Source: CAYNRG01 sp964399545 (GTDB lineage: Bacteria > Bacillota_I > Bacilli_A > Erysipelotrichales > Erysipelotrichaceae). Taken from it: a stretch of DNA of 64,000 nucleotides. The notes beneath the pieces were generated by a model, which made no database searches, was not told where the DNA came from, and saw only the letters and a list, made by a program, of their open reading frames with translations. Positions 58,055 through 64,000 of the stretch are shown here, piece by piece. The number at the start of each line of letters is the position of its first letter. Within the stretch, counting starts at the first letter, position 1. Both the position numbers and the translations under genes were made by a program. The stretch covers positions 62,001 to 126,000 of the forward strand of contig CAYNRG010000005.1 of NCBI GenBank assembly GCA_964399545.1. Reading direction: 5' to 3'.

Positions 58055-59974
58055 ATGACAAACAATAAAAACTACGATGGAAGTAGTATACAAATATTAG
58101 AGGGGTTAGATGCTGTTCGAAAACGTCCAGGTATGTATATCGGGTCAACAGACTCCAGAGGATTACATCATTTAATTTGGGAAATAGTGGATAATGCAGT
58201 AGATGAAGCGTTAAATGGATTTGGTAGTAAAATAAAAATTACGCTAGAGAAGGATGGAGTTTGTTGCGTAGAAGATGAAGGAAGAGGAATGCCAATTGAT
58301 ATGCATTCCAGTGGGAAGAATGCGACAGAAGTTATTTTTACGGTGCTGCATGCCGGAGGAAAGTTTTCCTCTGAAGGGGGATATAAAACAGCAGGAGGAC
58401 TTCATGGAGTTGGAGCATCGGTGGTTAATGCTTTAAGTGAGTGGGTAGAAGTGACTATTTCAAAAGGCGGAAAATTATATCAAATTCGCTTCGAGAATGG
58501 TGGAAAGAAAGTTAGTAAATTAGAGGTTATTGGGAAATCGTCAAAAACAGGTTCTAAAGTTCGTTTTAAGCCGGATGCGAAAATCTTCTCAACAACTGAA
58601 TTTAATTGCAATCAAGTTTGTGAGCGTGCTCAGGAAACCGCTTTTCTATTAAATGGGATTACAATGGAGGTGGAGGATCAAGTTCATGATAAGAAACAAA
58701 TCTTCCATTACGAAGATGGATTAACTGCATTTTTAAATTATTTGCATGAAGATAGAGATACTTACCATGAACCAGTGTGTTTCGCAGGAGCGTATAAAGA
58801 AATTCAAGTAGAGTGTGCATTTCAGTATACAGATTCTTATCAAGAAAATACGTATAGCTTTGTTAACTTAGTAAGAACCGCAGATGGAGGAACACATGAA
58901 TCTGGGTTTAAAACTGCCATTACTAAAGCGTTTAATGAATATGCAAGAAAAATGGGATTATTGAAGGCCAAAGATAAAAACTTTGAAGGGAATGATGTTC
59001 GTGAGGGATTGACTTCTATTATTTCCGTTTCAATTCCAGAGCATTTACTTCAATTTGAAGGACAAACAAAAGGGAAACTAGGAACAGCAGAAGCGAAAAT
59101 GGCAGTAGAACAGACTGTAGCTGAGAAGTTAGTCTATTTTTTAGAAGAAAATAAAGAAATATCTGGCTCACTTATTAAAAAAATGCAGAAAGCAGCTCTT
59201 GCGCGTGAAGCGGCAAGAAAAGCCCGTGAAGAAGCTAGAAAAGGGAAGAAAACAGGAAAGTCTGAAAAAGTTCTCTCTGGAAAGTTATCTCCTGCACAAT
59301 CAAAAGATAGTGCGAAAAAAGAACTATTTTTAGTCGAAGGAGATTCAGCAGGAGGAAGTGCTAAACAAGGAAGAGATTCTAAGTATCAAGCTATTTTGCC
59401 TCTTCGAGGAAAAGTTTTAAATACAGAAAAAAGTTCGATGAGTGATATTGAGAAAAATGAAGAATTAAATACAATTATCCATGCAGTAGGTGCGGGTGTT
59501 GGACCTAATTTTGATGCGAGTGATAGTAATTATGGGAAAATCATTATTATGACGGATGCGGATACAGATGGTGCACATATCCAAGTTTTATTGCTAACGT
59601 TCTTCTACCGTTATATGAGAGAATTGATTGAGAGTGGAATGATTTACATTGCATTACCACCGTTGTATAAGATAACAAAAGGAAAAGAGACTCGTTATTG
59701 CTATACTGAAGATGAATTGGAAGTTGTAAAACAAGAGTTAGGAAAAGTTGCGGTCCAACGATATAAAGGATTAGGGGAAATGGATGCAACACAATTATGG
59801 GATACTACAATGAACCCAGAATCAAGGACATTAATTCAAGTAACTATTGAAGATGGAATGATTGCAGAAAAGAGAGTTTCTGTTTTGATGGGAGATAAAG
59901 CAAATCTAAGAAGAAATTGGATTGAAGAAAATGTGGCTTTTACTCTAGAAGATAAATTTAAGGTGGTGGGATAA
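58055..59974 (+). CDS. parE: DNA topoisomerase IV subunit B
   Basis: The ATPase subunit, 639 residues. GHKL ATP site: EIVDNAVDEALNGFG, EDEGRGMPID, HGVGASVVNALSEW; TOPRIM: LFLVEGDSAGGSAKQGRDS, DADTDGAHIQVLLLTFFYR; C-terminus QRYKGLGEMDATQLWDTTMNP. EGLDAVRKRPGMYIGSTDSRGLHH is near the start. Choice of ParE over GyrB rests on the neighbouring parC and plsY, and on the length. One-base overlap with parC. Confidence 0.94.
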   Translation: MTNNKNYDGSSIQILEGLDAVRKRPGMYIGSTDSRGLHHLIWEIVDNAVDEALNGFGSKIKITLEKDGVCCVEDEGRGMPIDMHSSGKNATEVIFTVLHAGGKFSSEGGYKTAGGLHGVGASVVNALSEWVEVTISKGGKLYQIRFENGGKKVSKLEVIGKSSKTGSKVRFKPDAKIFSTTEFNCNQVCERAQETAFLLNGITMEVEDQVHDKKQIFHYEDGLTAFLNYLHEDRDTYHEPVCFAGAYKEIQVECAFQYTDSYQENTYSFVNLVRTADGGTHESGFKTAITKAFNEYARKMGLLKAKDKNFEGNDVREGLTSIISVSIPEHLLQFEGQTKGKLGTAEAKMAVEQTVAEKLVYFLEENKEISGSLIKKMQKAALAREAARKAREEARKGKKTGKSEKVLSGKLSPAQSKDSAKKELFLVEGDSAGGSAKQGRDSKYQAILPLRGKVLNTEKSSMSDIEKNEELNTIIHAVGAGVGPNFDASDSNYGKIIIMTDADTDGAHIQVLLLTFFYRYMRELIESGMIYIALPPLYKITKGKETRYCYTEDELEVVKQELGKVAVQRYKGLGEMDATQLWDTTMNPESRTLIQVTIEDGMIAEKRVSVLMGDKANLRRNWIEENVAFTLEDKFKVVG

Positions 59975-62505
59975 TGTCAAAAAGAAAGCAAGAAATAAAG
60001 GAAACAGCTTTGATTCCAATGCCTCTAGAAGAGATTTTAGGGGAAAGATTTGGGCGATATTCCAAATACATTATTCAGGAAAGAGCATTACCAGACGCAA
60101 GAGATGGATTGAAACCCGTTCAGCGACGTATTTTATATGCGATGCATTCTGATGGAAATACAGCAGAAAAGCAATACCGAAAATCGGCAAAAACAGTAGG
60201 TCTTGTTATCGGGAACTTCCATCCTCATGGAGATTCTTCTGTTTATGATGCGATGGTTCGATTATCTCAAGAATGGAAAGTAAGATGTCCATTAATTGAT
60301 ATGCATGGAAATAATGGGTCAATTGATGATGATCCAGCTGCTGCTATGCGTTATACCGAAGCAAGATTATCTAAAATTTCGGGAACGATGATGGAAGATA
60401 TCGATAAAGAGACAGTCGATTTTTCTCCAAACTTTGATGATACTGATGAAGAACCAACTGTTCTTCCTTCACGATTTCCAACTTTGCTTGTAAATGGTGC
60501 AACAGGAATTGCGGCAGGGTATGCTACCAATATTGCTCCATGTAATTTTGGAGAGGTAGTTGAGGCAACTATATATCGTCTTCAGCACCCCAAATCAACA
60601 TTAGAAAGTATTATGGATATTTTACCTGGGCCAGATTTTCCAACAGGAGGAACTGTTCAAGGGAAACAAGGGATTATTGATGCTTATCGTACCGGAAAGG
60701 GACGTGTAGTTATCCGTGGGAAAGTAGCTATTGAGGAAGGTCGAACAGTAAATCGATTAGTAATTACTGAGATTCCATATGAAGTCGTCAAGGTTAATCT
60801 TGTAAAAAAAATGGATGATATCCGACTATCTAAAGATATTGATGGTATTATGGATGTTCGTGATGAATCAGACCGAACAGGATTGAAAATTGTAGTGGAT
60901 ATAAAAAAGGATATTGACCCTAATTTAGTACTGAATTACTTTTATAAAAATACAGATCTGCAAGTGTATTATAACTATAATATGGTTGCGATTGTGAATA
61001 AGCGTCCACAGCAATTAGGTGTACTAGAATTATTAGATGCATTTATTGCGCATCGAAAAGAAGTCGTTTTAAAACGTAGTCAATTTGATTTGGATAAAAT
61101 GGAAAAACGATGTCATGTATTAGAAGGATTGATGAGAGCTATTTCGGTGATGGATGAAGTTATTGAAATCATTCGTGGTTCAAATGGTAAAGTCGATTCC
61201 AAAGAGAAACTATGTCAACGCTTTGCATTTACGGATGAACAAGCGGAAGCTATTGTGAACTTGAGACTGTATCGACTATCTTCGACAGATGTTTTGTCTT
61301 TGAGAGAAGAGTTTTCTCAGTTAGTAAATCAAATTGAAGAATTAAAAACTATCTTGGAAAATGAAAATGTACTAAAGAGAATACTTGTAAATGAATTGAA
61401 AGAATTGAAACGAGAATATGATCAACCTAGGAAAACAGTACTAGAAGATGAAGTAGAAGAAATTGTTATTGATAAAACTAGTATGATTACAAATGAACGT
61501 GTTCGTATTACAGTATCGAAAGATGGATATATTAAACGGGTATCACTGCGCTCTTTCATGGCTTCTGATGGAATGACAGGGTTGAAAGAAGGTGACGAAT
61601 GGATAGGTACATTGGAGGTAGATACATTAGACACTTTATTGCTGTTTACCTCTAAAGGAAACTACGTCTTCCTCCCTGTATATGAAATTGAAGAAGGGAA
61701 ATGGAAAGATGTAGGGACTCACATTAGCAATCGCGTCAAGATTGATTCAGAAGATAAAATTGTGAATGCAATTCTTGTGAAAAATTTTGATACGTATGCG
61801 TGGGTAGTCACCATTAGTGAGTCAGGATATATTAAAAAAACACCACTTCAGCAATGGGTTGTTCAGAGGAACAATAAGACATTTCCAGCGATGAATATTA
61901 AAAAGAAAGAAGATCAAATGCTCAAAGCCTTTCTTTGCTACGCTCACCAAGAATTATTGCTAATTAGTAAGTTAGGATTTGTTACACGGTATAATTCAGA
62001 CTTGATTCCAAGCACAAACACAAAATCAAAGGGTGTTAAAGCAATGAATTTTGGAAAAGGGGATTATTTAGCTAGTGCTTGTGTTCTACCAGATGAGAGT
62101 TATAGTGCATTTGTTTTAAACACTAAGGGAGCAATGAAACGTCTGCGCTATGCAGATATTATCCCAACATCAAGAACTGTTAAAGGTGAGATGATTTGCA
62201 AAAAAGCCAAAATAAATCCGTATGAAATGCTAGAAATTACAGCGATGACTCCTTATGGAGAGTGTCAGTTCTTAAATCCAGAATTGACAACGATTCAGGC
62301 TAAAGATGTTCCTTTGATGAACAAAGAAGCAACTTTTTCTACTCCAATTGCATTAGAAGGGGATTGGAGTTATGTGAAAGGGATTGAAGAATGTAAGATT
62401 ATCGATGTTCCTCAAGAAGAATCACTGATGCATGATCAAACTCAGGATATGGCTGAACGTGTTCATGATGATTTTGAAATGATTGGTTTATTTGATGAAG
62501 AATAG
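59974..62505 (+). CDS. parC: DNA topoisomerase IV subunit A
   Basis: The DNA-cleaving subunit, 843 residues. The winged helix has RALPDARDGLKPVQRRIL; NFHPHGDSSVYDAMVRLSQEWK is the quinolone-resistance region, with Ser and Asp in their usual wild-type form; the active-site Tyr is in AAMRYTEARLSKIS. The C-terminal half is a beta-pinwheel with repeated units (for example YNSDLIPSTNTKSKGVKAMN). The TAATG overlap with parE indicates coupling. Confidence 0.95.
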   Translation: MSKRKQEIKETALIPMPLEEILGERFGRYSKYIIQERALPDARDGLKPVQRRILYAMHSDGNTAEKQYRKSAKTVGLVIGNFHPHGDSSVYDAMVRLSQEWKVRCPLIDMHGNNGSIDDDPAAAMRYTEARLSKISGTMMEDIDKETVDFSPNFDDTDEEPTVLPSRFPTLLVNGATGIAAGYATNIAPCNFGEVVEATIYRLQHPKSTLESIMDILPGPDFPTGGTVQGKQGIIDAYRTGKGRVVIRGKVAIEEGRTVNRLVITEIPYEVVKVNLVKKMDDIRLSKDIDGIMDVRDESDRTGLKIVVDIKKDIDPNLVLNYFYKNTDLQVYYNYNMVAIVNKRPQQLGVLELLDAFIAHRKEVVLKRSQFDLDKMEKRCHVLEGLMRAISVMDEVIEIIRGSNGKVDSKEKLCQRFAFTDEQAEAIVNLRLYRLSSTDVLSLREEFSQLVNQIEELKTILENENVLKRILVNELKELKREYDQPRKTVLEDEVEEIVIDKTSMITNERVRITVSKDGYIKRVSLRSFMASDGMTGLKEGDEWIGTLEVDTLDTLLLFTSKGNYVFLPVYEIEEGKWKDVGTHISNRVKIDSEDKIVNAILVKNFDTYAWVVTISESGYIKKTPLQQWVVQRNNKTFPAMNIKKKEDQMLKAFLCYAHQELLLISKLGFVTRYNSDLIPSTNTKSKGVKAMNFGKGDYLASACVLPDESYSAFVLNTKGAMKRLRYADIIPTSRTVKGEMICKKAKINPYEMLEITAMTPYGECQFLNPELTTIQAKDVPLMNKEATFSTPIALEGDWSYVKGIEECKIIDVPQEESLMHDQTQDMAERVHDDFEMIGLFDEE

Positions 62506-62514
62506 AAAAGAATG

Positions 62515-62543
62515 TGGACCACGATTGTAGTGGTTCATATTTT
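62515..62543 (+). terminator. Terminator of parE-parC
   Basis: TGGACCAC (62515-62522) pairs with GTGGTTCA (62530-62537), with one G-U, followed by a T run. Confidence 0.75.
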
Positions 62544-62604
62544 TAAATAAGTGATAAAAAACAGAAAAAATTAAGCTTGTGGATACAAAAAAGAGATAAA
62601 ATAT

Positions 62605-62612
62605 GGTACAAT
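62605..62612 (+). promoter_or_regulatory. Extended -10 promoter of the structured RNA
   Basis: TG, one base, then TACAAT (62607-62612) forms an extended -10. Counting seven bases downstream puts the start at the first paired base of the RNA. No convincing -35 is seen. Confidence 0.5.
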
Positions 62613-62618
62613 GAAATT

Positions 62619-62777
62619 CCAAAAGGGAACACATATATTTCCTACATAGTGATATAAGGGAATTTTGAAGTCTTTATTCAGTGTGAATGCTTAATGCGAT
62701 TAAGAATCCTAACGAATAGAGCGGAATACCCACCTGTACTGAACAGGGATAAATATCAACCCTTTTGGACTTTTTTT
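62619..62777 (+). ncRNA. Candidate structured ncRNA, possibly 6S-like
   Basis: A 159-base region with its own extended -10 promoter and a T-tract end. Its two termini pair: CCAAAAGGG (62619-62627) with CCCTTTTGG (62760-62768). Inside is a CCTGT/ACAGG hairpin (62733-62747) and large internal unpaired regions. A long helix with a central bubble, closing-stem terminus and no ORF resembles 6S RNA, but I cannot confirm the family. Confidence 0.5.
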
Positions 62778-62809
62778 ATAGGAGAAATGATATTAATTCG
62801 ATAAAGAGG

Positions 62810-62838
62810 TTGTCAAAATAGGAAAAACAAGATAAGAT
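62810..62838 (+). promoter_or_regulatory. Promoter of yneF
   Basis: TTGTCA (62810-62815), a 17-base spacer and TAAGAT (62833-62838). Confidence 0.6.
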
Positions 62839-62863
62839 AGTAACAGAGTTAGGTGGTGGAATA

Positions 62864-63073
62864 ATGGAGATTTTTTGGGCATCATTTGGAAGCTTAATTG
62901 TTGGAATGCTCATCGGAGGAGCAATAGGATTTTTCTTTACAAGGAAGATGATTACAAAGCAATATGATTCACAAATGAATGAAAAGACCATTCGTGCGAT
63001 GTATCGTCAGATGGGAGTTAAACCATCCGAAGCAAAAATACGTGCAACAATGAAGGCGATGGGAAAAAAGTAA
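62864..63073 (+). CDS. YneF family small membrane protein
   Basis: A 69-residue UPF0154 (YneF) protein. One N-terminal helix (LIVGMLIGGAIGFFFTRKM, about 9-27), then a conserved soluble tail with YRQMGVKPSEAKIRATMKAM. Widespread and short in Firmicutes; the function is unknown. Its own promoter and terminator; AGGTGG precedes the ATG. Confidence 0.9.
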   Translation: MEIFWASFGSLIVGMLIGGAIGFFFTRKMITKQYDSQMNEKTIRAMYRQMGVKPSEAKIRATMKAMGKK

Positions 63074-63096
63074 AGAGGGGAATCCCTCTTTTTTAT
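63073..63096 (+). terminator. Terminator of yneF
   Basis: AAAGAGGG and CCCTCTTT form a hairpin with a four-base loop, followed by six Ts. Confidence 0.85.
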
Positions 63097-63428
63097 TTTC
63101 ACTCTGTAAGGGAGCGATTGTTCCTTCATGTGACAAAATTGTAACTTTAATGTAAGGAAAGACAATGGAAATTGATTCTTTTTTTTCTTATAATAGAAGT
63201 AAGTAAGAGGATGAAAGAATAGAATATTTGCGGTAGATTTTTTGAATTAAGATTAGTTATAAACCATGTAGATTTATTGTATAACAAGTTATTCTAAGCT
63301 GCTGACAGATATGATTAAACACAAAGAAGTTTTCATCTTTTAATGAGAAAAGTAACGTTGATTTTTGCGCTTGAATCTCTTAAACTAAAGAGAGAAAAGG
63401 TAGTTTAAGGGTAGAAGGAGATAGTCTT
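63097..63428. other. Long leader before the glycosyltransferase gene
   Basis: A 332-base gene-free region. A TATAAT lies at 63189 with a weak -35 (TGGAAA, 63166). Near the end two mutually exclusive stems occur: TCTCTT (63376-63381) with AAGAGA (63388-63393), and CTTAAACTA (63379-63387) with TAGTTTAAG (63401-63409). The second ends a few bases before the RBS region. No T tract. Confidence 0.4.
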
Positions 63429-64000
63429 ATGAAAATAATAAAGAAAATTTTAAAAATGATATTTCTTCTTTTGTTGATGTTGGGAGTAGTACTCATTCTA
63501 GTGGGGTATGGGCGTTATCGCAAAGTCATCCAAGAAAACCCGCTGTTTGAGACTATTGAAGAGATTATGGAGCAAGAGAGTTTTATCCCTTACAATGAGT
63601 TGGATGAAGATTTTGTTGAAGCGATTGTAGCTATTGAGGACAGACGGTTTTTTACAAGGAAGGGACTAGATTTTAAATCAATAGGAAGAGCTTTTCTTGT
63701 AAATCTGGATAGTGGTGATATTCTAGAGGGAGGAAGTACAATTACTCAACAGGTAGGTAAAAATCTTTACTTTACCAACAAACCATCAATTACAAGGAAA
63801 ATTGCTGAAATTTTTCTAGTGTATGATTTAGAAAAGAATTATACAAAAGAGGAGATTTTAGCAATCTATGTGAATATTATTTACTATGGTGATGGCTATA
63901 CTGGTGTTGGAGAAGCAAGTCAAGGATATTTTGGTAAATCACCACAAGATTTATCTCTATATGAGGCTACATTACTTGCAGGATTTCCGCAATCGCCAAG
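63429..64000 (+). CDS. GT51 peptidoglycan glycosyltransferase, 3' end outside the window
   Basis: The first 190 codons of a class A PBP or monofunctional transglycosylase. One N-terminal membrane helix (about 10-29) is followed by the GT51 motifs IVAIEDRRFFTRKGLDFKSIGRAF (catalytic Glu), EGGSTITQQVGKNLYF and a NIIYYGDGYTGVGEASQGYFGKSP segment. It polymerises lipid II outside the membrane. Whether a transpeptidase domain follows cannot be seen. GAAGGAG precedes ATG 63429. Confidence 0.93.
   Translation, partial: MKIIKKILKMIFLLLLMLGVVLILVGYGRYRKVIQENPLFETIEEIMEQESFIPYNELDEDFVEAIVAIEDRRFFTRKGLDFKSIGRAFLVNLDSGDILEGGSTITQQVGKNLYFTNKPSITRKIAEIFLVYDLEKNYTKEEILAIYVNIIYYGDGYTGVGEASQGYFGKSPQDLSLYEATLLAGFPQSP

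Noticed and set aside
58055..62505. gyrB/gyrA instead of parE/parC
   Set aside because: The one-base overlap, adjacency to plsY as in B. subtilis, subunit lengths and the HPHGDSSVYDAMVRLSQEWK pattern favour topoisomerase IV.

Overview
The window is low-GC, gene-dense DNA with strong Shine-Dalgarno sites (AGGAGG type), overlapping start/stop codons and U-tract terminators. PRD-type antiterminators, many PTS genes, a plsY-parE-parC run, tRNAs with encoded CCA and a YneF-type protein all point to a Firmicutes (Bacillota) chromosome. The mix of PTS-rich carbohydrate loci, small TPTP-linker lipoproteins and a flavinylated lipoprotein suggests a host-associated, probably anaerobic lineage near the Erysipelotrichia. 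Genus cannot be resolved from the sequence alone.

Positions 1-23,050 are a run of catabolic operons on the + strand. First is a yhf operon (YhfT, YhfY-like PRD protein, Php, YhfS, YhfX, YhfW), conserved between phyla but of unsolved function. Next come a flavinylated (FMN-binding) lipoprotein and an alpha-glucoside PTS regulon (glucose-type IIA, LicT antiterminator, ChbG-type deacetylase, EIICB, GH4 phospho-alpha-glucosidase). A second LicT follows with a malX/malY-like pair and a SIS isomerase. Four antiterminator/terminator leaders link these genes. Then come a BglG/MtlR-type activator and an ascorbate-type PTS with a phosphotriesterase-family lactonase and a creatininase-family protein.

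Positions 23,100-36,300 are mixed. They hold a MerR regulator divergent from a flavodoxin-family reductase, and an accessory patch with two paralogous double-CxxC proteins (immunity-protein-like) and gene debris. Housekeeping genes follow: DegV, YgjP, MscS, an ankyrin protein, an EF-G paralogue, and an FAD dehydrogenase. tRNA-His, tRNA-Leu and tRNA-Ser lie on the minus strand.

Positions 37,600-43,800 encode the shikimate pathway to chorismate in one tightly overlapping operon (aroB-aroC-aroE/K fusion-aroF-aroA-aroQ). MATE, NusG-II and Gx-transporter genes, a uridine phosphorylase, tRNA-Glu/tRNA-Trp, an ArsC/Spx-like protein and purC follow. At 48,600-53,700 a minus-strand HxlR-YhhN-ALDH operon, plausibly for plasmalogen/aldehyde handling, diverges from copA-copZ.

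Positions 55,600-57,320 are a mobile-element scar. An IS1182-type transposase reduced to its first and last residues sits between two-hairpin ends, with a third, nearly identical end 1.2 kb away and two small cargo genes between. The outer end supplies the stop codon of plsY. The window closes with parE, parC, a candidate structured ncRNA (159 nt, possibly 6S-like), yneF and the start of a GT51 peptidoglycan glycosyltransferase.
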